From positions 29,849-93,848 of the forward strand of contig JAFQBA010000006.1 in the NCBI GenBank assembly GCA_017416845.1: a DNA stretch of 64,000 nt, in the 5' to 3' direction. Origin of the DNA: Clostridia bacterium (GTDB lineage: Bacteria; Bacillota; Clostridia; UMGS1810). Below, piece by piece: positions 37,312-47,023 of the stretch. The notes under the pieces were generated by a model that saw only the letters and a list, made by a program, of their open reading frames with translations, was not told the DNA's origin and ran no database searches. Positions within the stretch are counted from its first letter, which is position 1; every line of letters starts with the position of its first letter. The position numbers and the translations under genes are program-made.

Positions 37312-37355
37312 TTTTGACGAAAAACCTCAACTTCAATTGAAGTTTTTCGTCAAAA
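37312..37355. repeat. Inverted repeat after addA
   Basis: Perfect 14-base arms TTTTGACGAAAAAC and GTTTTTCGTCAAAA enclose a second small palindrome (ACTTCAATTGAAGT). It begins four bases after the addA stop and probably ends that transcript, although the U-run lies within the 3' arm instead of after it. Confidence 0.6.
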
Positions 37356-37358
37356 TTT

Positions 37359-40300
37359 TCAAACATCAATACTTTCGTCAATATCAAATAAATATAATAT
37401 CTTTCTGCGAACTTTTTTACCGAGAGCTTTTTCGAGAGCCTTGGCATAATATTCAAGCTGAGAATGATATCTCTCGGCAATAAGCGAAGAATCACCGTCT
37501 ATAACCTTGTCAGTTTTATAATCAACAATTACAATTTCTTCGTCTTTTGTTTCGAAAAAGGCATCAATTGTTCCCTGAACAATGATTTTTTCATCAGACT
37601 TAAAATCAAAAAGTTCTTCTGCATCAGCAAGATATTTAAATGAAAACTCTCTTTTCAAAGTATCTGCATTTTCACACATAAGTTTTCCTGTTTCAGAATG
37701 AAAAAACATCAAAAACTTTTTTGCATCAAGAAAACTTCTTTCATCAGATGAAAGAATACCATCATTCATCATCTTATCAAGTTCATCTAAAACAGACTGC
37801 AGAGTGTGTGAAGCATCAAATTTAATATGTTCCATAATCAGATGAACCAGACTTCCCAAGGATGCGCCTGTAATTTTTTTTCTGAAACCAAATTCTTTCG
37901 GAGTAACCAAAGTTACATCTTCAAAAGGATTGTAAACAGCTTCATTTTCCATTGTCATCTTTTTCAGTTCGGTAACAGTCATGTTTGAAGGAAGCAAAAA
38001 AGCATCACGATGGGGATATTTATAATCAAGACTGTCTTTGATAACTTCAAAACCCGAGCTTTTATTGTCAAACATTGTCTGCCAATCAACAGGTATGCTT
38101 TTACTGTCAGACATAAATATATCCTGAATGTTTATGTGCGAAACATTAATATTACAACCATTCGTATTCAAGTTGTTCTGTTTTTTGTAAAGTGCCTTGT
38201 ATCCATCCATACGTGCAACTCCCAAAAGCACAGTGGTAATAAAATTCGGAGAAGAAAAAACGTAATACGGTTTTATTGCACCTATATGTCCGAAAGCAGT
38301 TTCTTCAATATCATGTATTGTATCGTAAGCTTTATCAAGACATGCTGTAAGAACAAGTTTTTCGGTTGCTCGGGTTAGTGCAACATACAACACTCTAAGC
38401 TCTTCGGATGCAGCCTCATATGCCAGTTTCATTTTAATCGCAAGCTTGTTTAAGGATTTAAACGATGATGAACTTTCACGGTAAACACAATCAACACCTA
38501 TGCCGTAGGATGTATGCATAACAAATTTCTGAGTAAGATCTTTTTTGTTAAACCGTCTTCCGAGAGCAGACACAAATACAATTGGAAATTCAAGACCTTT
38601 GGATTTGTGGATACTCATGATTCTGACCACATTATCATTTTCACTGAGTACCTTTGCACCGTCTATATCTCCTTTTTCTTTGAAACTGTCAATATATTTG
38701 ACAAAGCTGTATATTCCGCGAAAATTATTTTTTTCGAATTCTTTGGCTTTTTTCAGTAAAAACCTGACATTTGTTTTTTTGACTTTGCTGTCGGGAAAAA
38801 TTGAAAGATAAGTATAAAAGTTCATGTCGGCAATCATATAGCACATAAACTCTGCAGTATCCATATATCTTGATTTCAAGTAATATTTTTCCAAAGTCTG
38901 TAAAAAGCCGCAAATTTTAATTGCAATATCATCATCTTTTGAAGCCGCATAATTTTTTATGCAATTATAAAACGAGACATCACGAAAAGACATCCTTATT
39001 TTTAAAAGCATGTTTTCATTAAACCCAAAAAGCGGACTTCGCATTACCGAAACAAGAGAAATGTCATCATCGGGATTATCAACTATCTTTAAAAAAGAAA
39101 GAATAAGTTTAATTTCTTCGCTTTCAAAATAGCCGCTTCCTCTGTCACTGTATACAGGTATGCCCATGTCTGAAAATACTTTTTCAAAAACAGGTGCAGG
39201 AACCCTTGTGCTCCTGAGCAAAACCACAATATCACCATAGTTTGCAGGTCTGGTAATTTTGTTCTTCTGATCATACAAAAGATATCCGCCATCAACATAA
39301 TTTTTTATCTTTTTGGCAACATGAACAGCCTCCGCCTCAAGAGACGAAAGTTTTTTGTAATCATGCGGTTCAGCAGAAGAAGCAAAACCGTTATTATTAT
39401 CAATAATATCAATATCAATAAAATCAGTATCGGGATTAACATCACAAAAACTGCTTCCGTAATTGAGATATTCATCAGCGGTATAATCAAGCTCACCGCA
39501 TTCGGTACTCATTATCTGCGAAAAAAGTGAATTTACAAATTTCAATATAGCCTTTCTGCTTCTGAAATTTGAATTTAAAAGTATTTTATTATACAGCTCG
39601 GGATAAGAACCGTCATAAAGTTTATATTCATCACACTTATTTTTAAAGAGCAAAGGATTTGAATCTCTGAATCGGTATATGCTTTGTTTCATATCTCCGA
39701 CACAAAAGACATTAGGTTTTCCTCTCAGTTCACCGGAAATATATTTGAATATTGTATTTTGAATATTGTTGCAATCCTGATATTCATCCACATATATTTC
39801 TTCAAATCCTTCAGAAACAGTTTTTGCAATATCGGAAGGCGTACCGTCGGGATTAGAAAGTATTCTGAGTGCCATGTGTTCAAAATCACTAAAATCAATT
39901 ATGTTATTTTCTTTTTTCTTTTCTTCAAAACTCCGTGAAAATTCTTTTGTAAGCTCTGAAAGCTTAATTATATGAGGTAAAACTTTTTTGTTATCGGCTT
40001 TAATCTCATCAGAGCTATACAAAAAATACTTCTCCATAATATCTTTTGTGATAAGTTTTTTGGCAGAGTCTCTTTTCTCTTTGCAAAGATTTCTAATTAA
40101 AGCATCACCTTTTGCTTCACGCCAATTAGCGAATTCAAAATTTGTAAGTCCCGTAAAAATTTCATCATAATTTTCATTAGACATTATTTTTTTAAACTCG
40201 TCATGTTCTTTTTGGAGAAAATTCTTCAAAATTATGCAATCCGAATTATCGGCACATAGATTAATGGCGCTTTCATATCCGAGAAGAGCTACCTCGGCAA

Positions 40301-40937
40301 CAGCCCTTGCGCATTGCGTGAGAAATATCTGTCCCGGAGCAGAATCAGATGTATAAGCATCAACAAGAGAATCAAGCCACTTAAAAGGGTTTGGCATTGT
40401 TCGAGAAAAATCATACAATGAAATCACAGCTTCTCTTAATGCCAAATCACTTTTTTCAGTATAATCCGTTAATAGATATTTAAATTCTTCATCATCATTT
40501 TCGTAATACTTTGAAAACAGCTCCTGACACGTATTGACTTTAATCATTTCAACCTCGGCTTCATCTGCAATTTTGACTGCAGGGTCTATTCCGAGAACAT
40601 AAAAATATTTTTTAATAATATCGAGACAAAAGCTGTGAATTGTGGATATGTGTGCATAAGGAAGTTTGATAAGCTGATTTGACAGTCGGTCATTTTCATC
40701 GCCGTCGGAAAGTTTTTCAATTATTTTTTTCATAATTCTTTCCTTGATTTCCGATGCTGCTGCAGAAGTATATGTAACAATTAGAATTTTATCAATGTCA
40801 ACACCGTCATCGGCAGTAAGTCTTTTTATGATTCGTTCTGCCATAACGGCGGTTTTGCCGGAACCTGCCGCCGCAGAAACAATGAGATCGGAAACCGGTA
40901 AATCAATTGCATTTTGTTGTTCATTTGTCCACTTCAA
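37359..40937 (-). CDS. addA: ATP-dependent helicase/nuclease subunit A
   Basis: Firmicutes counterpart of RecB, repairing double-strand breaks together with AddB. UvrD-type motifs: Walker A VSAAAGSGKTAVMAERI near the N terminus, YVDEYQDCNNIQ (Walker B), VGDMKQSIYRFR, LNSNFRSR, RIMSIHKSKGLEFP and VALTRATEKL. The RecB-type nuclease domain at the C terminus has GTIDAFFE and IVDYKTD. At 1192 residues it is typical. The start codon is TTG, with GGAGG eight bases upstream; the nearby ATG is out of frame and stops after two codons. Confidence 0.96.
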   Translation of the reverse strand: MKWTNEQQNAIDLPVSDLIVSAAAGSGKTAVMAERIIKRLTADDGVDIDKILIVTYTSAAASEIKERIMKKIIEKLSDGDENDRLSNQLIKLPYAHISTIHSFCLDIIKKYFYVLGIDPAVKIADEAEVEMIKVNTCQELFSKYYENDDEEFKYLLTDYTEKSDLALREAVISLYDFSRTMPNPFKWLDSLVDAYTSDSAPGQIFLTQCARAVAEVALLGYESAINLCADNSDCIILKNFLQKEHDEFKKIMSNENYDEIFTGLTNFEFANWREAKGDALIRNLCKEKRDSAKKLITKDIMEKYFLYSSDEIKADNKKVLPHIIKLSELTKEFSRSFEEKKKENNIIDFSDFEHMALRILSNPDGTPSDIAKTVSEGFEEIYVDEYQDCNNIQNTIFKYISGELRGKPNVFCVGDMKQSIYRFRDSNPLLFKNKCDEYKLYDGSYPELYNKILLNSNFRSRKAILKFVNSLFSQIMSTECGELDYTADEYLNYGSSFCDVNPDTDFIDIDIIDNNNGFASSAEPHDYKKLSSLEAEAVHVAKKIKNYVDGGYLLYDQKNKITRPANYGDIVVLLRSTRVPAPVFEKVFSDMGIPVYSDRGSGYFESEEIKLILSFLKIVDNPDDDISLVSVMRSPLFGFNENMLLKIRMSFRDVSFYNCIKNYAASKDDDIAIKICGFLQTLEKYYLKSRYMDTAEFMCYMIADMNFYTYLSIFPDSKVKKTNVRFLLKKAKEFEKNNFRGIYSFVKYIDSFKEKGDIDGAKVLSENDNVVRIMSIHKSKGLEFPIVFVSALGRRFNKKDLTQKFVMHTSYGIGVDCVYRESSSSFKSLNKLAIKMKLAYEAASEELRVLYVALTRATEKLVLTACLDKAYDTIHDIEETAFGHIGAIKPYYVFSSPNFITTVLLGVARMDGYKALYKKQNNLNTNGCNINVSHINIQDIFMSDSKSIPVDWQTMFDNKSSGFEVIKDSLDYKYPHRDAFLLPSNMTVTELKKMTMENEAVYNPFEDVTLVTPKEFGFRKKITGASLGSLVHLIMEHIKFDASHTLQSVLDELDKMMNDGILSSDERSFLDAKKFLMFFHSETGKLMCENADTLKREFSFKYLADAEELFDFKSDEKIIVQGTIDAFFETKDEEIVIVDYKTDKVIDGDSSLIAERYHSQLEYYAKALEKALGKKVRRKILYLFDIDESIDV

Positions 40938-40949
40938 TTCATTTACCTC

Positions 40950-43900
40950 CTATCGCAATATTTTTTCAAAAACAGATTTTGATGAGGAAAAACTTTGTAA
41001 TTTTCTGAAATCGCCGTTTTTTCCATCTTCAAAATTACATATGCTGCCATATGGACAAAAATTGCACGAATTGTTATCTCCGCTTTTACAATACGGGTTA
41101 ATGTCAATTTCACCTTCAAAAATTGCATTTGCACTTTTTTCCAAAACACTGTTTATATATCCGGTGAGTGCAGAAAACTGTGTTGATGAAAGTTTGTTCC
41201 TTGTGCTGAATGAATTTGGAGAAAAAGCATCAATAACTTTGGGATTATCAGAAATAATACCGTCCATTTTGGAAAGCGATACCATGTCTGCGGATAATTT
41301 CTCGTCATCAGGATGTGAATCATATTTATTAAGGGGATCCTGAATTTTAAAATACAACGCTCCGGCGGGGTGAGAATTTTCATTTAAAGTAACCAAAGCA
41401 TTGAGATATACAATCAACTGAACATCCAGCCCATAAAATGCATCTGTAAAACTGAATGTTTTATTACCCGTTTTGTAATCTATTACCCTTATGTATGTTC
41501 CATCATCATTTGTATATGAATCAGCACGGTCAATTTTTCCTGTTATTTTGACACTTTTGCCGTTTGAAAGCGGAATCTCAATGCACCCAAGATTATCTTC
41601 TCCGAAAATAATTTCATGACCAAGAGGCTCAAATTTAGAGCAAAGAATGTGTTCTTTTATGGCAACAAGCGATTTTACAATAGACTTTTTAAGTCTCATA
41701 ACCGAAAAAACTTCACCTTTGCTAAGCTCACCTGATATATCCGTGAGCTTTTTTACATATTGATTCAAATATTCATCGGCTTTTTCTTCAAAAAATGCAT
41801 TATCCGCATTTTTCAATGATGAACCTGAGTTTTTCAACTCCACAAAAACCTTTTCAATAATTTCATGTATAAGACTGCCAATATCAACACTTTTAACACC
41901 AAAAACATCCTTTTCCTTAAGACCAAGCATATATTCAAGATAGTAGGCATATCTGCAAGTGTTATATTTTTGAATGCGTGATATGGTTGAATAAAAACCG
42001 TTGCTGTATAGTTTTTGAGTAAGTTCAGAAGAAAGTTTGGTAACATGTGATGTATTATTTACGAAAAAATTTATTTTGCCGATAACATCATCCGAATCGT
42101 TTTCGGAAAAATACTGATATATATCTTTCCATGTATCAGACGAATTATCACCTCTTGAAACCGCCGCAGCACTTGAAGCCAAAATTTCGCATGCACGAGC
42201 TCGTGTCAAAGATGAGTAGTCATCAGCATCAACGGAAGATGCATTAACAGAAATTTGAGGAAAGATTTTTTTTACCATATTTATAACAAATGCAGGTCTC
42301 AATGAAGAAAAATCAGCATTTGAATAAGAATATGAAATTATGAGTTCTTTTTGCGGATGAGTTAAAACCGTATATTCAAGGAATCGGTCAAAATATGCTT
42401 TTTCATCAGAACTGCGTGAAAGTTCAATTCCAAGTGCGGAAAGCGAAAGTTTATCTTCATCTGTTATGGCACCTCCTGTTTGTGTGCCGGCAGGAAACAA
42501 GGAATCATTAACACCCAAAACAAACTGATATTCAACATATTCACTCTTACTTCTTTTTACATCACCTACAATCACTTCATCAAGTGATGTAGGTATGATT
42601 CCGGTTTTCTGCTGCCCCAAGGCGGTAGTCAAATATGTTTTATACTGATTCAAATTAACAGTTTTTTCTCCGATGATATATACGAGTGTATCAAATGCAT
42701 CAATTAGTGTTTTCCACACTCGCTCATACTGCTTTGCAAGATTAAAATCACCATCTGATTTAAAAAGATGAATATAATCGGAAATTTTTTTGTCAAATCC
42801 GATGTGAATCAGATAATTATACAGTTCGTTAGTAATATATTTAACACTATGGCGTCCTTTAATGCAATCATGAAGCTTGGCGAGTGTAAGAATGTGATTA
42901 TTACGTATACTGTTTAATGCTTTAATTTTTTCTGCATCGCCGTCGCAGAAAAGAGCAACACTTTTATTCCAACGCTCATCATCTAACCATGTATTCTTTG
43001 ATGCCTGTGTAGCCAAAATATAGTTTTCAGCTATATATATATCTTCCCTACTTGCATCAACACAACCCGATTTAAGATAATTAACAATCGCTTCAGCATT
43101 ATAATTACCTGTATAAACATTCAATATGTTAACAACAAAACTAACAATTGAATGATCAAGTACCGGCGCCTTTTCATCTATAAAATACGGAATATCATAC
43201 AAATCAAAAACAGAGCGAATTATAAAACTGTATGATTCAATGTCGGAACATACTATACCTATATCTCTGTATCTTACAGAATTTTGGCGCACAAGCTTTA
43301 CAATCTTCTGTGCTACAGATTCTACCTCAGAATAAGGATTTTCAAACGAATTTATTGAAATAAAATTACATTCACTGTTTAATGTCTTAACCGGATTAAT
43401 GTACAAATACCTTTCAAGATGACAAAGTTCATGATTTGCATAGAAAGAATTCACAAGATGAACAGAGTCTTCGCATTTACATCCTGCCTTTTCACATTCT
43501 TCCTTCACAAGTTTTCCGGTTTCGATTGTCGGTTTAAAAAGCATTCGGTATTCACGGTCAATGTCACAACAGAGTGTAAGATAAATCTTTTCAGCTTGAG
43601 AAGAAAGAGCCGATATAATTCTCCTTTCCTGAGGATTAAAGCTGGAAAATTCATCAAAGAAAAAAGTCACTCCACTGTATGGCTTATGTTTTTCAAGATT
43701 TTCAGACAATATTGTCAGCAAATCATCAGAATCGTTATATTTACCCGACAGAGCTTTTTCATATGCCGAATAAATAGCAGAAAGATCTTTCAACTTCATG
43801 GAAAGCTCAACACTGTCTGATTTATTTGATGCATCATCAATAATATCCGGCGAAAGAAGATATTTTTTAAACTCACTGATTTCTGACAAACATACTTCAG

Positions 43901-44240
43901 CAAAACCCGGAGTTTTGGACGCAGCTTTATAATACTTAAGTTCAATATCAGAAAGTATTTCGGAAATAATTAGAGTTTGTCCAACGGCAGAAAGATGCTT
44001 TTTGTCAGAGTGATAAGATGAATTAATCCTCTTTGCAATTCTATCAAAAGAAAGCACTTCACAAACACCTTCACGAATTGAGCCAAGCTTTGTAAGAACT
44101 CTTTTTTCAGCAAGATGTGTAAACTGTTCAGGCACAACAATAACAAGAGGCTTTGACATATCATAAAGCTCCTTGGCTTTGTCAAGAATATATTGAGTTT
44201 TTCCGCTATGAGCCCTTCCATATACTATCTGTAATGACAT
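40950..44240 (-). CDS. addB: ATP-dependent helicase/deoxyribonuclease subunit B
   Basis: Partner of AddA: MSLQIVYGRAHSGKT is the N-terminal Walker A, and the C terminus carries a second RecB-type nuclease (RVIDYKTGNKTFSF). A cysteine is present in YNTCRYAYYLEYMLGL, and three more in CNFCPYGSIC form the 4Fe-4S cluster that holds this domain. I use the ATG with AGGTG seven bases upstream, giving 1096 residues, not the start seven codons earlier. It lies 12 bases before addA in the usual addB-addA order. Confidence 0.95.
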   Translation of the reverse strand: MSLQIVYGRAHSGKTQYILDKAKELYDMSKPLVIVVPEQFTHLAEKRVLTKLGSIREGVCEVLSFDRIAKRINSSYHSDKKHLSAVGQTLIISEILSDIELKYYKAASKTPGFAEVCLSEISEFKKYLLSPDIIDDASNKSDSVELSMKLKDLSAIYSAYEKALSGKYNDSDDLLTILSENLEKHKPYSGVTFFFDEFSSFNPQERRIISALSSQAEKIYLTLCCDIDREYRMLFKPTIETGKLVKEECEKAGCKCEDSVHLVNSFYANHELCHLERYLYINPVKTLNSECNFISINSFENPYSEVESVAQKIVKLVRQNSVRYRDIGIVCSDIESYSFIIRSVFDLYDIPYFIDEKAPVLDHSIVSFVVNILNVYTGNYNAEAIVNYLKSGCVDASREDIYIAENYILATQASKNTWLDDERWNKSVALFCDGDAEKIKALNSIRNNHILTLAKLHDCIKGRHSVKYITNELYNYLIHIGFDKKISDYIHLFKSDGDFNLAKQYERVWKTLIDAFDTLVYIIGEKTVNLNQYKTYLTTALGQQKTGIIPTSLDEVIVGDVKRSKSEYVEYQFVLGVNDSLFPAGTQTGGAITDEDKLSLSALGIELSRSSDEKAYFDRFLEYTVLTHPQKELIISYSYSNADFSSLRPAFVINMVKKIFPQISVNASSVDADDYSSLTRARACEILASSAAAVSRGDNSSDTWKDIYQYFSENDSDDVIGKINFFVNNTSHVTKLSSELTQKLYSNGFYSTISRIQKYNTCRYAYYLEYMLGLKEKDVFGVKSVDIGSLIHEIIEKVFVELKNSGSSLKNADNAFFEEKADEYLNQYVKKLTDISGELSKGEVFSVMRLKKSIVKSLVAIKEHILCSKFEPLGHEIIFGEDNLGCIEIPLSNGKSVKITGKIDRADSYTNDDGTYIRVIDYKTGNKTFSFTDAFYGLDVQLIVYLNALVTLNENSHPAGALYFKIQDPLNKYDSHPDDEKLSADMVSLSKMDGIISDNPKVIDAFSPNSFSTRNKLSSTQFSALTGYINSVLEKSANAIFEGEIDINPYCKSGDNNSCNFCPYGSICNFEDGKNGDFRKLQSFSSSKSVFEKILR

Positions 44241-44267
44241 AAACATCACCTTTTCTGACAATCAAAT

Positions 44268-45920
44268 CTATTTAAAACTCTTAACCCAGGTTAACAGAGA
44301 GTTGTGATAAACATTTTCATACACGTCTTTACGCATTTGATCTGTAACAGGACCGTTACGACTCATACGTTCAAGTATTTCTTGTTGAAGCTCTTCAATA
44401 CTCATTTCTTCATATGGTATATTCTTTACAGTTCTGACTTCAATATTATTTAAAACTTCTTTATTACAAATTAAATCTGATACTTGTGTATCAAATTCAT
44501 AATTTTCATAATTAAATGTATCTTGTGATTGTTCATAGGGCTCAGGTTCAGAATACATACATGAATCAAACTGTTTTGAAGGAATTAATATGTCTCCGGA
44601 GTTAGACTTTACAACAAACGAAACATATCCATCATTACAAATATAATGATTTCCGGAAATAGCTCCGATATAATCATTTGCTATGCCTGCCGGAAGATTC
44701 ATAACATAATCATCATCACTGTTATTTACGGCTACAATTATTGAATAACCATCAAATGTTCTGGAGAATGCATAATGACAATTGGTAAGAAATAATTCTT
44801 TATAATCTCCGTAAGTCAACGCTTTATTTTCTGACCTGATTTTTCCGAGTTGAGAAATCAAAAGAACAAATTCATTTTCTTTAATATTCTTAAGATATTG
44901 GTCGTATGTTATCTCCGGTCTTAAACCTTCATCAGAACCATGTTCTTTTATTCCTTCAATACCATACTCCGAACCATAGTATATTGCAGGAATACCCGGT
45001 AATGTATAAAGCAAAATATGAACAGGCACAAAATGTTTTTTGTTAATTAATTTAGTGTAAATCCGATCAACATCATGGTTATCTACAAAGTTATAAAGAT
45101 GTAATTTCATAGGATTACATCCACTCATCTCATATAAACGTTTGACTGTATGGGCAATTTCAAAATAATTGTGATCGTTATGAGCTGAGTAAAGTGCTTT
45201 ATGAAGATGATAATTAGTAACAGAATGTAATATATCTGAGTTTACCCAACGATTATAATCGCCATGAATAACCTCTCCCATTAACCAAAACTCAGACTTG
45301 ACTTCGTTAGCAATACTACGCAGCTTTCTCATATATCCGAAATCCAACACATCTGCAGCATCAAGGCGAATACCATCAATATCAAACTCTTGAACCCAAA
45401 AACGGATTACATCACATATGTAATTTCGTACTTCATCATTATGTTGATTTAATTTAACTAAAAGATTATAGCCACCCCAGTTATCATATGAAAATCCATC
45501 ACCATATTCATTATTGCCATTAAAATCAACATTACAGTACCAGTTTTTATATTTGGATTTCTCTCTGTAGTGTTTTATATCTTTAAAAGCAAAAAAATCA
45601 CGGCCTGTATGGTTAAATACACCGTCTAAAACAACACGAATTCCGTTGTTATGACATTCGGACACAAAAGATTTCAAATCATCATTGGTTCCAAGTCTTG
45701 AATCCAATTTTTTATAATCAGTTGTTTCATAGCCATGTCCTACAGATTCAAAAAGAGGACCTATATATATAGCGTTAAAGCCCATCTTTTTAATATGCAC
45801 AATGAACGGAAGTAATTTATTTAGACGATGCTGAATCATATCATATGAATTTATTTTGGGCGCCCCGGTCATTCCTAAAGGATAAATATGATAAAAAATA
45901 GCCTCTGAATACCACGACAT
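44268..45920 (-). CDS. Alpha-amylase family glycosyl hydrolase (GH13)
   Basis: Cytoplasmic (no signal peptide) GH13 enzyme of 550 residues. The four conserved regions are there: DGVFNH at 99-104, DGIRLDAAD with nucleophile D187, GEVIHGDY with acid/base E216, and FVDNHD with D283. MSWYSEAIFYHIYPLG is typical of the cyclomaltodextrinase / maltodextrin-degrading subgroup. A C-terminal extension of about 100 residues follows the barrel and beta domain, ending with an unusual helical tail (SIEELQQEILERMSRN). Likely intracellular maltodextrin breakdown. It stands alone behind its own promoter. Confidence 0.88.
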   Translation of the reverse strand: MSWYSEAIFYHIYPLGMTGAPKINSYDMIQHRLNKLLPFIVHIKKMGFNAIYIGPLFESVGHGYETTDYKKLDSRLGTNDDLKSFVSECHNNGIRVVLDGVFNHTGRDFFAFKDIKHYREKSKYKNWYCNVDFNGNNEYGDGFSYDNWGGYNLLVKLNQHNDEVRNYICDVIRFWVQEFDIDGIRLDAADVLDFGYMRKLRSIANEVKSEFWLMGEVIHGDYNRWVNSDILHSVTNYHLHKALYSAHNDHNYFEIAHTVKRLYEMSGCNPMKLHLYNFVDNHDVDRIYTKLINKKHFVPVHILLYTLPGIPAIYYGSEYGIEGIKEHGSDEGLRPEITYDQYLKNIKENEFVLLISQLGKIRSENKALTYGDYKELFLTNCHYAFSRTFDGYSIIVAVNNSDDDYVMNLPAGIANDYIGAISGNHYICNDGYVSFVVKSNSGDILIPSKQFDSCMYSEPEPYEQSQDTFNYENYEFDTQVSDLICNKEVLNNIEVRTVKNIPYEEMSIEELQQEILERMSRNGPVTDQMRKDVYENVYHNSLLTWVKSFK

Positions 45921-45945
45921 TGAAATACCCCCTATATTTTTAATT

Positions 45946-45974
45946 ATTATAACATAATATTAAAAAAAATACAA
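45946..45974 (-). promoter_or_regulatory. Promoter of the alpha-amylase family gene
   Basis: TTGTAT (45969-45974), 17 bases and TATAAT (45946-45951), followed by a 25-base leader with GGGGG in front of the ATG. Confidence 0.7.
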
Positions 45975-46017
45975 CTTATAAAAAGCTGTATTCTTTCAAG
46001 GATTTTGGACATGCAAT

Positions 46018-46905
46018 TCATATGGTGAGTAAAGTAAACTTGCTGGATTTAACAAAATCAATAAATCTTCTCATAGTATTAAACGGTATAGTATTTTTAT
46101 TCCATACAAGACTTATGTCTGCAATCATAGGATGTTCCGCCGGAATACAAACAAGATCTTTTCTATTCATGACGAGTTCCTGAAATACAAAACCTACAGC
46201 AATATTGTTAGAAATCATGCTAAGCATCGTTGAAAGTTGATTTGTTTGCATTAATATATTCGGAGTAACTTGTGAATCACTAAACCATCTTTTTAATTCT
46301 TCAGTCTGAAAAAAACTGTTTTCAAACAAAACCAGCGAAGAATTTCTTAGAGAATTACAATTGACCATGCTTAATTTTGAAATCGGATTATGAACAGATG
46401 CACAACATACAATTTCAAGTCGGGAAATATGCAAAGAAGAAAAATTCTTATCTATTTCTCTATTATGAGGCAAAAAAACCATATCAAGGTAATTTTCAGA
46501 AAGCTTATGTATAAGTTCGCTTCGACCACCTTCTGTAATATCCACGCTGACATCTTCATTCTTTGATAAAAAGCAATCAAAAATCTCGGGTAAAATTAGA
46601 GAGCCTATCATAGGAGGAACTCCAAGTCTTAATTTTTTTCGTTCTGTTCCCAAATCTATCATAATCTTTTCTGTCAGCTCACATCTTTGAAGAATATCTT
46701 TAGCCATTGTACGTAATATCTCACCCTCAGCTGTAAGACTCATTCCCTTGTGATGTCGTTTGAACAAACAAACACCGAATTCGTTTTCAAGTTCTTTTAT
46801 GGAGCTTGACAATGACGGTTGAGAAATATGTAAGGCATCAGCAGCATAAGAAACCGTCTGATAAGTACAAACGGCCAGGAAATATTTTAATTGAACTATA
46901 TTCAT
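46018..46905 (-). CDS. LysR-family transcriptional regulator
   Basis: The N-terminal winged helix (MNIVQLKYFLAVCTYQTVSYAADALHISQPSLSSSIKELENE) is followed by a substrate-binding domain, 295 residues in all. It is divergent from an isopropylmalate-dehydrogenase-family gene, the arrangement of dmlR-dmlA in Escherichia coli, so an organic acid such as D-malate or tartrate is a plausible inducer. This is an inference from position. Confidence 0.9.
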   Translation of the reverse strand: MNIVQLKYFLAVCTYQTVSYAADALHISQPSLSSSIKELENEFGVCLFKRHHKGMSLTAEGEILRTMAKDILQRCELTEKIMIDLGTERKKLRLGVPPMIGSLILPEIFDCFLSKNEDVSVDITEGGRSELIHKLSENYLDMVFLPHNREIDKNFSSLHISRLEIVCCASVHNPISKLSMVNCNSLRNSSLVLFENSFFQTEELKRWFSDSQVTPNILMQTNQLSTMLSMISNNIAVGFVFQELVMNRKDLVCIPAEHPMIADISLVWNKNTIPFNTMRRFIDFVKSSKFTLLTI

Positions 46906-46925
46906 TTACTCACCTCACATAAATT

Positions 46926-46944
46926 ATATAGCTATTTCCTATAT
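46926..46944. promoter_or_regulatory. Candidate LysR operator
   Basis: ATATAG and CTATAT are exact inverted arms around 7 bases, fitting the T-N11-A rule of LysR sites. The site lies 21 bases upstream of the regulator start and 20 bases upstream of the -35 of the divergent gene. Confidence 0.45.
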
Positions 46945-46963
46945 TTGTCAATGAATTATTTAT

Positions 46964-46992
46964 TTTACAAATACATTTTTACAAGTTATAAT
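46964..46992 (+). promoter_or_regulatory. Promoter of the tartrate/D-malate dehydrogenase gene
   Basis: TTTACA (46964-46969), 17 bases, TATAAT (46987-46992). The ATG at 47024 has AGGAGGT upstream. Confidence 0.7.
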
Positions 46993-47023
46993 CATAAATA
47001 TCAACAAATCAGGAGGTAATAAT